From CAITWF01 sp038231575 (GTDB lineage Bacteria; Verrucomicrobiota; Verrucomicrobiia; Opitutales; Opitutaceae): a stretch of DNA of 64,000 nt. Below the pieces are notes generated by a model. That model saw nothing but the letters and a program-made list of their open reading frames with translations, made no database searches and was not told the DNA's origin. Location of the stretch: positions 12,111 through 76,110 of the forward strand of contig JBBRLB010000006.1 in the NCBI GenBank assembly GCA_038231575.1, given 5' to 3'. A program made the translations under genes and the position numbers. Shown here piece after piece: positions 17,185 to 25,454 of this stretch (its first letter is position 1; each line of letters begins with the position of its first letter).

Positions 17185-20157
17185 TCAGTAGGTCTTGCGC
17201 AGGCCGATGCTGAAGAAGCGGCCGGAGGGACGTGAGATCAAGCTCTGGTCGTATCCGACCGCGTTGTTGTAAAGCGGTGGGCTCTTGTCGAGCAGGTTGT
17301 CCACGCCAACCGTTACGCGAGTGTTGCTCAACCACTCGAACGCCGAGGCTGGGATGTCGTAGCTGGCGACGAGACCGAAGGTATAATAACGCGCGACTTC
17401 GAAGCCACCGGTCGGGAAATTGCCATAGTGGTTGATAAAGTTGTGCGTGATGCCGGCCGTCCACTCCTTGCGCGCCCAGAGCATGCTACTCTGGAGACGG
17501 TAGCGCGGATAACCATCGCGGCCGACGACGTTGGCCGTCGGCAGCAGGAGGTTGCGGGTCGAGCCGTAGAACTTCAGATAGGTCGCGTTGCTGCGGAAGC
17601 TGAACTGGCCGTATTCCGCGGTGCGCTTGCGGTAGTTGACCTCGAAGTCGAGGGCCTCGACGCGCTGGTAGGCGAGGTTCTGAACCCGATCGAGGAGGAA
17701 CTGGATGCGACCGGGAACCGTGACGGTCTGACCGGGAGCGACCGGAGTCGTCACACCGTTCGCGCCGCTAAGGACGTTGATGTTCGTCGTGCCGTTGTTG
17801 CGATAGGTCTCAGTGCCAGGATCGCGGACGATGAGGTCGGCGGTGCCGCCGCCCACTTCATTCTGACGAATGTAAGTGGAGCCGGTGGTCGTGATGATGT
17901 TCGTCTGCTCGATGCGGATATAGGAGGCTCCAAGTGAGAGGCCCTTCACGTATTTCCACGGCAGGTCGTAAACGAAACCGTATTGGTAGCTCCGGGCGGT
18001 TTCCGGCGTCAGGCCGGGATTACCGCCGGCCTTGACGAGACGCTGGGTGGCGGAACCGTCGAACGGATCGCCCGTGAGCGCCTGCGGACGGCGGAGATCG
18101 GCGAGGCCGCTCGGGAGCGACTGCGTCTCACCACCGTAGAGCTGCACGAGCGTGGGCGCACGGAACGTGCGCTGGACGGTGGCACGGAGCAGGAGATCCT
18201 TGATCGGCTGGTAGCGCAGGCCGAAGTAAGGTTTGATGCCGCTGTTGTAACCATCGCTAAAGCTCTCGAAACGCGCCGCGGTGCTGAGATCGAGGCGGTA
18301 GAGGCCTTTGAACAAGTCGGGCTTGATGAGCGGCACGCGCAACTCGGCCGCGACCGACTTGACGGTGCGGTGCGACTGCGTCGCGTCGGCGAGACGCACT
18401 TGACCGATGATGTCGTCAAGCACCGTGGAAAGCGCGTCATTGGCGATGTTGAACTTTTCTTTGCGGACCTCGGTGTAAACCGCGCCGCCAATGGTGCCGG
18501 TGGGGATGGTGACAATGTCGCCGGAGATCTTGCCGTCCCACAGATCGAGCGCGGCGTTGCCGGCCTTCTGCGACTGGACGCGGATGCTGTTGAGCACTGC
18601 GGGGGCGTTTTTGAATGAAGCGCCGCCGAAGACATTCAACGCATCGGGCGTGCTTTTCGCGAGCGACGCCCGCAGGCGGCTCTCGGAGATCGCGTTCGTC
18701 GTCTGATCGACGACGTCATCGTAGCCGTAGGTGTAGCCGACTTCCCAATCCCACTTGTCGAGGATGGTGCCACGGGCGCCGAAGAGGAGCGAGTAGCTGT
18801 TGTTGGTGATGTCAGCCTGGCGGGCACCGATGTCGATCGGGCGAAACGCGAAGCCGACGTCGACGCCGAACGGATTCCAATAATTGGTCTTCGGCACCAC
18901 GATGTTATTGTCACCGGCGGTCGAAATCGGCGACGGCGCGAGCTCGATGTGCGACTTATTCTGCTGGTAGGACACCTCGGAGAAGATGCTGATATTCTTC
19001 GCGACATCGTAGCGGTAGTTGAAGTTGACGCCCGTGCGATGCGTCTCCGGCGTTTCCCAGACGAAGTCCTGGAAGTTGTAGAGATTCGAAGGATTGCCCT
19101 GCGGCGTAAGGCGCTGCGCCTCGTAAGTGCCCGCGACGGCGGCATTGTATTGACCGCCGGTGCTGGTGCGCGACGGGTTGGCGAAAGACGGAGTCGCCGT
19201 AGCCAGCGTGCCCGCGGCCGTGCCGCCGGTGCCCGGCAGGCGGGTGATGACGGCGCCGGCAGCGAGGCCGGGGATGTTGACGCCATTCTGGCCGTTGATC
19301 TGGCCAGCCGCGGCGCCGGTCAAATTGACGCGCGCCTGCGGACCGGTGCCAGAGCGGAGATCGAAAAAGCCGGACGCAACTTCATCGGCATAGATGGGGC
19401 TCTTGGCCGCGTAACGCGCCGAAAGATCGGCGTTCCTGCCGAACGGCAGGTCGATCGCCTTGAGGGCGCCACGATCAAAATAAGTCACCCCCACGGTCGC
19501 GCTGGCCTTGCCGCCAGCGGCACCAGCGAACAGTGAGTAGGATTTTTCCGCCACGTCGGTGTGCACCGAGTTGCCGTAGCTGGCGTTGATTTCGACGCCG
19601 TTAAAATCCTTGCGCAGGATGATATTCACGACCCCAGCGGTGGCGTCGGCGCCGTAGATGGCGGAGGCGCCGTCCTTGAGCACCTCGACGCGCTCAACCA
19701 TGGCAATCGGGAAGCGGTTGAGATCGACGAACACCGTGCCACCTGAAGCGTTGGCGGTCGCGACCGTGCGGCGGCCATTAACGATCACGAGGGTGTTGTT
19801 CGCACCGAGATCACGAAGGTTGAGCGCGGTGGAACCGCGGACAGCGGCCGTGGTGCCACCTTCGTTGATGCCGGTGAAGCCGGCTTCCGGCATATCACGC
19901 AGCAGATCGGTCAGGTTGGTGCGACCCGAGGCCTCGATGTCCGCGCGGTTGATCACCTTGATGGGGGACGGGCCTTCCATGTCGACTTGCTTGATGCGGG
20001 AACCAGTGACTTCGAATTTCTCGAGCGTTTGGGCTTCTTCCTTCTTCTTTTCCTCGGTCTTCTTCGCTTCCTGCGCGGCCAAGAGGCCCGCGCCGAAAAC
20101 AGCGATGAGACCGAAACGTGCAGCCGCAGAGACGGCCGCAAATAGCGGTTTGTTCAT
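17185..20157 (-). CDS. TonB-dependent receptor (1)
   Basis: The 990-residue outer-membrane receptor has a signal peptide (about 1-28), a Lys/Glu-rich linker, then LEKFEVTGSRI as likely TonB-box region. The plug domain includes NLTDLLRDMPEAGF and VEVLKDGASAIYGADATAGVVNI. A large barrel ends in FFSIGLRKTY with a terminal aromatic. Such receptors import substrates that porins cannot pass, energised by TonB-ExbBD. The divergent gene 167 bp away is a secreted S9 peptidase, so peptides or peptide-bound ligands are the likeliest cargo (inference). The leader has CA-rich sequence instead of a Shine-Dalgarno. Confidence 0.93.
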   Translation of the reverse strand: MNKPLFAAVSAAARFGLIAVFGAGLLAAQEAKKTEEKKKEEAQTLEKFEVTGSRIKQVDMEGPSPIKVINRADIEASGRTNLTDLLRDMPEAGFTGINEGGTTAAVRGSTALNLRDLGANNTLVIVNGRRTVATANASGGTVFVDLNRFPIAMVERVEVLKDGASAIYGADATAGVVNIILRKDFNGVEINASYGNSVHTDVAEKSYSLFAGAAGGKASATVGVTYFDRGALKAIDLPFGRNADLSARYAAKSPIYADEVASGFFDLRSGTGPQARVNLTGAAAGQINGQNGVNIPGLAAGAVITRLPGTGGTAAGTLATATPSFANPSRTSTGGQYNAAVAGTYEAQRLTPQGNPSNLYNFQDFVWETPETHRTGVNFNYRYDVAKNISIFSEVSYQQNKSHIELAPSPISTAGDNNIVVPKTNYWNPFGVDVGFAFRPIDIGARQADITNNSYSLLFGARGTILDKWDWEVGYTYGYDDVVDQTTNAISESRLRASLAKSTPDALNVFGGASFKNAPAVLNSIRVQSQKAGNAALDLWDGKISGDIVTIPTGTIGGAVYTEVRKEKFNIANDALSTVLDDIIGQVRLADATQSHRTVKSVAAELRVPLIKPDLFKGLYRLDLSTAARFESFSDGYNSGIKPYFGLRYQPIKDLLLRATVQRTFRAPTLVQLYGGETQSLPSGLADLRRPQALTGDPFDGSATQRLVKAGGNPGLTPETARSYQYGFVYDLPWKYVKGLSLGASYIRIEQTNIITTTGSTYIRQNEVGGGTADLIVRDPGTETYRNNGTTNINVLSGANGVTTPVAPGQTVTVPGRIQFLLDRVQNLAYQRVEALDFEVNYRKRTAEYGQFSFRSNATYLKFYGSTRNLLLPTANVVGRDGYPRYRLQSSMLWARKEWTAGITHNFINHYGNFPTGGFEVARYYTFGLVASYDIPASAFEWLSNTRVTVGVDNLLDKSPPLYNNAVGYDQSLISRPSGRFFSIGLRKTY

Positions 20158-20231
20158 AGTTGGTAGGTTGTGTTGGAGTGTCACCAACCGGCATTGCGGC
20201 CGGGTTGGGTTGTGCTGACCCCTTATGACAA
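20158..20231 (-). promoter_or_regulatory. CA-rich leader and TTGTCATAAG box of receptor 1
   Basis: Directly before the ATG at 20157, the minus strand reads CCAACACAACCTACCAACT with no purine-rich Shine-Dalgarno. Sixty-five bases upstream of the ATG (20222-20231) is TTGTCATAAG, found also before receptor 3. The leader resembles those of the two other receptors and the porin-like gene. A role in initiation or regulation is inferred. Confidence 0.45.
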
Positions 20232-20324
20232 CGGGGGCGCACCACCCATTGCAAGGGCGATTTCCCCCTCAGACACGCGCAATTGACTCTCACGTCGGAT
20301 CGCACTGATTCGGAACCACACAAC

Positions 20325-22424
20325 ATGAAAACTACGCTGCCCCGCGTGTGGACGCTTGGCGTCACCTTTTTGGTGACTGTGCTCGCCCATGCCGAAGTCC
20401 CCAAGGTGATTCCGCTCGAGGTGCTTTACGCCGACGCCGACATGGCGTCCGTCGCGATCTCCCCGACCGGCCGTTACGTCACCTGGCTCGCGCCGAAAAA
20501 CCAGCGCATCAACCTCGCGATCCTCGATCGCGAGACGAAGCAAGTCCGTTGGCTCACGAACATGAAGGAAGAGAGCGTCGTCTCCTTCACGTGGGCGAAA
20601 AAGGATCGGCTGCTCTTCGCGCAGCAATTCGGCGGCCGCGAGCAATACGGCATGTTCGCCTGCGATCCCGACGGCGGAAATCTCGTCGTCATCAACAAAC
20701 TCGAGCGCGTCGAGTCCACCGCGGACGGCGCCGGCCAGGGTGACGCGGCCGCGAGCGAGCGTGATCTCGCCAAGTCGCTCGTCAGCCTGCTGCCGAAGGA
20801 TCCCGATCACATCCTGATGAACCGGATCCGCGGCAACTCGTTCCTCGGCGATCTCATCAAGGTCAACATCCGCACCGGCAAGGAAACAGTCGAGGAGCGC
20901 AACTACATTAACGCCCGGGTCTGGATCGCCGACGCCGATGGCGCGGTGCGCGCCGCGATCTGCACCGACTTCGAGCAGCCGATCGAAATCAAATACCGCC
21001 ATGATGTGAAGAGCGAGTGGCGCACGGTCGGCGAGTTCAGCAAGGACCTCTCGATGTTCCTCGAGGAAGCGGCGCCGGTCGAGCCGCACTGGAGGCCCAG
21101 CGTGTTCGCGAAGGATGGCCACACGCTCTACGTGAAAAGTTTTCTCGAAAGCGACAAGTCCGCCATCCGCACATTCGATCCGGAGAACGGCGCATGGGGT
21201 CCCGTGCTCTTCACGCACGAACGCGTCGAAGCGGGCGACCGGCTCGCCAACTATCGCCGGGGCGGGCTCAGCTCGCGCGCGGCTGTCGACGGTTTGATTT
21301 TCAACGCCGAGGGCGAACTCGCGGGCATCGGCTACGACCATGAGCTGCCTGAAGTGAAGTGGTTCGATCCGAAAGCCGCGAAACTGGCGCGCGACATCGA
21401 TGCCGCGCTGGCCGGCACGCACAACACGATCGTCAGCGCCAGCAGCGATCAGACCAAGATGGTCATTCGCGCGTGGAGCGATCGCGATCCGGGCACGTTT
21501 TATCTCTACGACTCCACCAAGCAGGAGATGAGCTCGCTCGGTCGCGCGCGCAACGGGATCGATCCAAAGCAAATGGCGGCGATGCGCCCGATCCAGTTCA
21601 AGGCGCGCGACGGCCTGGAGATTCCCGGCTACCTCACCTTCCCGGTCGGCCGCGAACCCAAGAACTTGCCGCTGATCGTGCATCCGCACGGCGGCCCGTT
21701 CGGCCCGCGTGATGTGTGGAGCTACGATCCGGACGTGCAGTTCCTCGCCAATCGCGGCTACGCAGTGTTGCAGGTGAACTATCGCGGCAGCGGCGGCTAC
21801 GGCCTCGAGTTTCAACTCGGCGGCTACAAGCAATTCGGCCGGAAAATGCAGGATGATCTTTCCGACGGCGTGAAGTGGTGCATCGCGCAAGGCTACGCGG
21901 ATGCGAATCGCGTCGGCATTTTCGGCGCGAGCTACGGCGGCTACGCGGTCCTCGCGGGCCTCACGCTCACGCCCGAGCTTTACTGCTGTGGCGTCGACTA
22001 TGTCGGCGTGGCGGACATCGAGGGGCGCGGCGGACCACGCAGTTTCACCGGTCCGCGCATCTCCCGCGAAAACCGCGCCATCCGCGAACTCGATCCGGTC
22101 AAGGACATCGAAATCATCCGCGCCACGAATCCCGTCGATCACGTGGCGGCGATCCGCGCGCCGCTGTTCGCCGCCTACGGCAAAAACGATCCCCGCGTGC
22201 GTTTCGATCAATGGCAGCTTCTTGAAGCGCGGCTGAAGCAACACCACAAGCCCTACGAAATCATGATCGAGGAGAACGAGGGCCACGGCTTCCGGAAAAT
22301 CGAAAACAAACTCGAGTTCTACCGGCGCGTGGAAAAATTCCTCGCGACCAACATGAACGTGCCGGAGGGTCACGTGAAGGTCGGCACGCCTGTGCCGGTC
22401 GCGGACAAGCCGAAGGCGGAGTGA
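20325..22424 (+). CDS. Secreted S9 family (prolyl oligopeptidase-like) peptidase (1)
   Basis: The 699-residue protein starts with a signal peptide (MKTTLPRVWTLGVTFLVTVLAHA). A beta-propeller-like N-terminal half follows, then an alpha/beta-hydrolase with the triad Ser536 in GASYGGY, Asp622 in YGKNDPRV and His654 in EGHGF. HPHGGPFGPRD provides the oxyanion region. This is the dipeptidyl/acylaminoacyl-peptidase branch of S9, acting on short peptides, probably in the periplasm. The ATG at 20325 opens the signal peptide; a TTG 42 bases upstream is not needed. A paralogue follows in tandem, suggesting duplication. Confidence 0.93.
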   Translation: MKTTLPRVWTLGVTFLVTVLAHAEVPKVIPLEVLYADADMASVAISPTGRYVTWLAPKNQRINLAILDRETKQVRWLTNMKEESVVSFTWAKKDRLLFAQQFGGREQYGMFACDPDGGNLVVINKLERVESTADGAGQGDAAASERDLAKSLVSLLPKDPDHILMNRIRGNSFLGDLIKVNIRTGKETVEERNYINARVWIADADGAVRAAICTDFEQPIEIKYRHDVKSEWRTVGEFSKDLSMFLEEAAPVEPHWRPSVFAKDGHTLYVKSFLESDKSAIRTFDPENGAWGPVLFTHERVEAGDRLANYRRGGLSSRAAVDGLIFNAEGELAGIGYDHELPEVKWFDPKAAKLARDIDAALAGTHNTIVSASSDQTKMVIRAWSDRDPGTFYLYDSTKQEMSSLGRARNGIDPKQMAAMRPIQFKARDGLEIPGYLTFPVGREPKNLPLIVHPHGGPFGPRDVWSYDPDVQFLANRGYAVLQVNYRGSGGYGLEFQLGGYKQFGRKMQDDLSDGVKWCIAQGYADANRVGIFGASYGGYAVLAGLTLTPELYCCGVDYVGVADIEGRGGPRSFTGPRISRENRAIRELDPVKDIEIIRATNPVDHVAAIRAPLFAAYGKNDPRVRFDQWQLLEARLKQHHKPYEIMIEENEGHGFRKIENKLEFYRRVEKFLATNMNVPEGHVKVGTPVPVADKPKAE

Positions 22425-22435
22425 TCGGCAACCAA

Positions 22436-22502
22436 GGTCGGACGGGCCTTCGCCCGCTTTTTTCGCGTCGTTTTCGAGGGCGGACTGAAGGCCCGCCCGA
22501 CC
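22436..22502 (+). terminator. Large inverted repeat between the two S9 peptidase genes
   Basis: GGTCGGACGGGCCTTC (22436-22451) pairs with GAAGGCCCGCCCGACC (22487-22502), one mismatch in 16. The 35-base loop contains TTTTTT. It can act as terminator or as an mRNA-stabilising hairpin between the tandem genes, and it also resembles the interspersed palindromes elsewhere in the window. Confidence 0.6.
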
Positions 22503-22566
22503 CCGCCGCGGCGAGCGCCGGCGCTTGCCGCGCGGCGGGTGAGCGTGCAACGTCGGAATCATCACG

Positions 22567-24624
22567 ATGACTCCGCGTTTCACCCGTTTTCTCTGCGCCG
22601 GTGTGGTGGCGCTCACGGTCTTGGCCGGCATTGAGGCGACTGCGGCCGAACCGCCAGCGCCGCTCGCGGCCCGGGATTTTTTCAGCCTGCCGAACGTCCG
22701 CTCGCCCAAGCTCTCGCCGGATGGAAAGAAAATCGCGTTTCTCTTTCCGCACGAAAATCGGATGGCGCTCGGACTCTTCGACCGCGCGACGGGCGAATCG
22801 CGGCTCGTGCTCCGCGGCGAGGATGAGAGCCTCTACTCCTTTTTTTGGAAGGGCGACGACCGGATCGTGTTTCTCGCGGATTTTTCCGGCAACGAATCGT
22901 TCTTTATCGGCGTCACCGATCTCACCGGCAAAAAAATCCTGCGGCTGGCGGAATCGCAGCGCATCGAGGACAGCCTGACCGGGGCGTTCGCATTGATCCT
23001 CAGCCCGTTCGCGGCCGATCCCGAGCGGATCATCGTGGCGGGTTACTTCGCGGACAACGCCGACAACGCCACGTTTCTCGGTGGCGCGCTGACCGTCTCG
23101 CGACTCAACGTCCGCAACCGCGCCCGCTCACCGCTCTACGAATTCAAGGACAGTGATCGCGTGGCGCCGTTGGGCAGCGGGCTCGCCCTCGTGACCGACG
23201 CGACGGGCGTGCTCCGCCTCAAGGGCCGCATCGATGGCCACGAACTCGTGTGGGAACACCGCGCCACCGACGGTCATGAGTTCAAGGCGATCGCGCGCCA
23301 TCCGTTTCATGGCTACGCGGAGCAGTGGCAGCCGCTCTTTTTTGCGAAGGACAACGTCACGCTCTATCTCATCTCCCGCGAGGAGCACGATCGGGGCGCA
23401 CTCTATGCCTTCAACACGCGCACGCGGCAGCGCGGCCCGGCGATCTTCGTGCCGCCGGAGGGCGAGATTGGCGATCCACTCGCGCGCGACCTCGCGGCCG
23501 CGTTGATCATGTCGCCCGAGGGCGACAAGGTGCTCGGCGTCGCCTACACGAGCGATCGCCTGCATTATCACTGGTTCGACGCCGAGCGGGAAGCGTTGCA
23601 AAAAAAACTCGAAGGCGCGTTCAAGGGTTGCGAGGTGCGCATCACGAGCACCGGCGACAAGGAGCAGGTCGCCCTCGTGCACGTGACCTATGACCGCGAA
23701 CCCGGCAGCTACTTCCTCCTCGATCAGACCGCCGGGAAGCTTTCGCTGTTCAAACGTGTTCGCGATCTCGAACCCGCGCGGCTGCGGCCGATGGAGGAGG
23801 TCACGTATCCCGCGCGGGACGGACTGCAAATTCACGCGCTGCTCACGCGTCCGGCAGGCGCCGACGGCAAACGCATGCCGCTGATCCTTCACCCGCATGG
23901 CGGGCCGTTTGGCATCCGCGACGAATGGGGCTTTAACGCGGAGGTGCAGTTTCTTGCGAGTCGGGGCTACGCCGTGCTGCAGCCGAACTACCGCGGCAGC
24001 GGCGGCTACGGCCGCGAGTTTCTCAACAAGGGCCGGCAGCAATGGGGCCGCGCCATGCAGGATGATCTCACCGACGCGGTGAAGTGGGCGATCGACCAGG
24101 GCATCGCCGATCCGGCGCGCGTCGCGATCTATGGTGCGAGTTATGGCGGCTACGCCTCGCTCGCGGGCGTGACCCTCACGCCGGAGCTGTATTGCTGCGC
24201 GGTGAACTACGTCGGAGCGGCGGATCTCGACATCACGTTTAAGAACCGCGGCGATGACGCGTTTGTGCGCGACGGTGATTTCAACTACCAGCGCGAGTGG
24301 GTCGGGGCGACGGCGGAGTATCGCGCCGCGACTTCACCCGTGAATTTCGTCGAACGCATCCGCGTCCCCACCCTCCACGCCTACGGTGAAAAAGATCCGC
24401 GCGTGAAGATCGATCATTGGACGCGACTGGAGGCGCAGTTGAAAAAATTCGGCAAGTCCTACGAAGTAATCGAGGAAAAGCAGCAGGGCCACGGCTTCCG
24501 CGACGAGAAGGCCTCGATCAAGTTCTATGAGCGGCTCGACTCGTTTTTCGCGCGCTACCTTGCGCCCGAAGGCCGGGTGAAGATTGGCGAGACCAAAGTG
24601 ATCGACATGCCGGCGAAGAAGTGA
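22567..24624 (+). CDS. Secreted S9 family (prolyl oligopeptidase-like) peptidase (2)
   Basis: The 685-residue paralogue of the preceding gene has a signal peptide ending near ATAAEPP. Its propeller-like half carries the SPKLSPDGKKIAFLFP motif. The hydrolase triad is Ser525 (GASYGGY), Asp610 (YGEKDPRV) and His642 (QGHGF). It likely trims oligopeptides outside the cytoplasm together with its neighbour. The two proteins share order and motifs throughout but have clearly diverged, so they probably differ in specificity. The start ATG at 22567 is followed at once by the basic end of the signal peptide. Confidence 0.93.
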   Translation: MTPRFTRFLCAGVVALTVLAGIEATAAEPPAPLAARDFFSLPNVRSPKLSPDGKKIAFLFPHENRMALGLFDRATGESRLVLRGEDESLYSFFWKGDDRIVFLADFSGNESFFIGVTDLTGKKILRLAESQRIEDSLTGAFALILSPFAADPERIIVAGYFADNADNATFLGGALTVSRLNVRNRARSPLYEFKDSDRVAPLGSGLALVTDATGVLRLKGRIDGHELVWEHRATDGHEFKAIARHPFHGYAEQWQPLFFAKDNVTLYLISREEHDRGALYAFNTRTRQRGPAIFVPPEGEIGDPLARDLAAALIMSPEGDKVLGVAYTSDRLHYHWFDAEREALQKKLEGAFKGCEVRITSTGDKEQVALVHVTYDREPGSYFLLDQTAGKLSLFKRVRDLEPARLRPMEEVTYPARDGLQIHALLTRPAGADGKRMPLILHPHGGPFGIRDEWGFNAEVQFLASRGYAVLQPNYRGSGGYGREFLNKGRQQWGRAMQDDLTDAVKWAIDQGIADPARVAIYGASYGGYASLAGVTLTPELYCCAVNYVGAADLDITFKNRGDDAFVRDGDFNYQREWVGATAEYRAATSPVNFVERIRVPTLHAYGEKDPRVKIDHWTRLEAQLKKFGKSYEVIEEKQQGHGFRDEKASIKFYERLDSFFARYLAPEGRVKIGETKVIDMPAKK

Positions 24625-24634
24625 CGACGAGGTT

Positions 24635-24659
24635 GCTCCTCGTTTTCATGGCGAGGAGC
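24635..24659 (+). terminator. Hairpin after the second S9 peptidase gene
   Basis: GCTCCTCG and CGAGGAGC form a perfect 8-bp stem 11 bp past the stop. The nine-base loop contains TTTT, but there is no T-run after the stem, so termination is likely but not certain. The remainder of the gap, to 24763, is repeat-like. Confidence 0.45.
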
Positions 24660-24763
24660 GAAGCGGCGAACCCATCCAGCGGTTCGACGAGCTCACGGTT
24701 CTGAGCCTGATCGAGGGGCTGGATCGCCACGCGGCGGCGCGGAGCTCGCGATGACAAGAGGGC

Positions 24764-25339
24764 TCACTGCACGCGTTTCACAGTGATCCACGCGTTGGCG
24801 TATTTCAGCCGCCAATAGCCGTTGCCCGACTGATAAATTTCGACCTCGGCGTTTTGCACCGTCGGCAATTCGTAAACTTCGGTGCCGATCTGACGCCAGA
24901 CCTGGCCGTCGGTCAGCGGAAAATAAGTGCCACCGAGCCAGCCGCTGAATTCGCCGACGACGTGCGCGGTGAAGCGCACGCGGTAATCTTCTTCCTGCTT
25001 GCGTTTAAAAACGTCCAGCGTGCGCGCGACGACGCCGGGCTCCGCTTTCTTTTTGTATTCCTCGACGGCGGTGGCCGCGGCTTTTTTTTCGGCCTGCGAT
25101 ACTTTTTCGACGGCCTGCTGCTCGACTTGCGCCACGGCTTGCTGGACGGCCGCAGTTTTTTCGCCGCGAGTGTAAGCAGCGACGGACGCATCGAGCGCGG
25201 CGAGTTGCTTCGGCGAAAGCGCCGCGAGGCCGAGACGCTCTTTGTCCGCGGCGCTGAGCGTCTGGCTGAAGGGCGGCGCGTCCGCCGCGTGAGAGGTAAG
25301 CGCCACGAGAAAGAGCGCGATACAGGCAAAGCGTTTCAC
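24764..25339 (-). CDS. Secreted protein of unknown function with coiled-coil segment
   Basis: The 191-residue protein has a signal peptide (MKRFACIALFLVALTSHAADA). A helical, Ala/Gln/Lys-rich region at about 58-100 is likely to form a coiled coil (AVAQVEQQAVEKVSQAEKK). The C-terminal domain (about 115-191) contains FSGWLGGTYFPLTDGQVWRQ and GNGYWRLKYANAWITVKRV. The last part resembles small SH3-like folds that end many uncharacterised periplasmic proteins. I do not recognise the family. It lies between the peptidase and receptor genes, opposite in strand to the peptidases. Confidence 0.75.
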   Translation of the reverse strand: MKRFACIALFLVALTSHAADAPPFSQTLSAADKERLGLAALSPKQLAALDASVAAYTRGEKTAAVQQAVAQVEQQAVEKVSQAEKKAAATAVEEYKKKAEPGVVARTLDVFKRKQEEDYRVRFTAHVVGEFSGWLGGTYFPLTDGQVWRQIGTEVYELPTVQNAEVEIYQSGNGYWRLKYANAWITVKRVQ

Positions 25340-25378
25340 GGCAGAAAAATTATCCGCGGCGCGACGCGGCGCGAGCGC

Positions 25379-25415
25379 GAAAAAAAAACGCCCGTCCCGC
25401 TGAGCAGGACAGGCG
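25379..25415 (-). terminator. Terminator after TonB-dependent receptor 2
   Basis: CGCCCGTCC (25389-25397) pairs with GGACAGGCG (25407-25415), one mismatch, loop of nine. On the minus strand it is followed by a run of nine T residues. It lies 40 bp past the receptor stop. Confidence 0.8.
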
Positions 25416-25454
25416 TGTCAAAAACATCATCGGCTGGAAGCCGATGCCCCTCAC

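Noticed and set aside
20223..22709. A very long open frame (828 codons) on the minus strand across the S9 peptidase gene
   Set aside because: It is antisense to a peptidase with intact signal peptide and catalytic triad, and its translation is rich in Arg, Asp, Val and Ala repeats with no domain pattern; high GC content leaves such frames open by chance.
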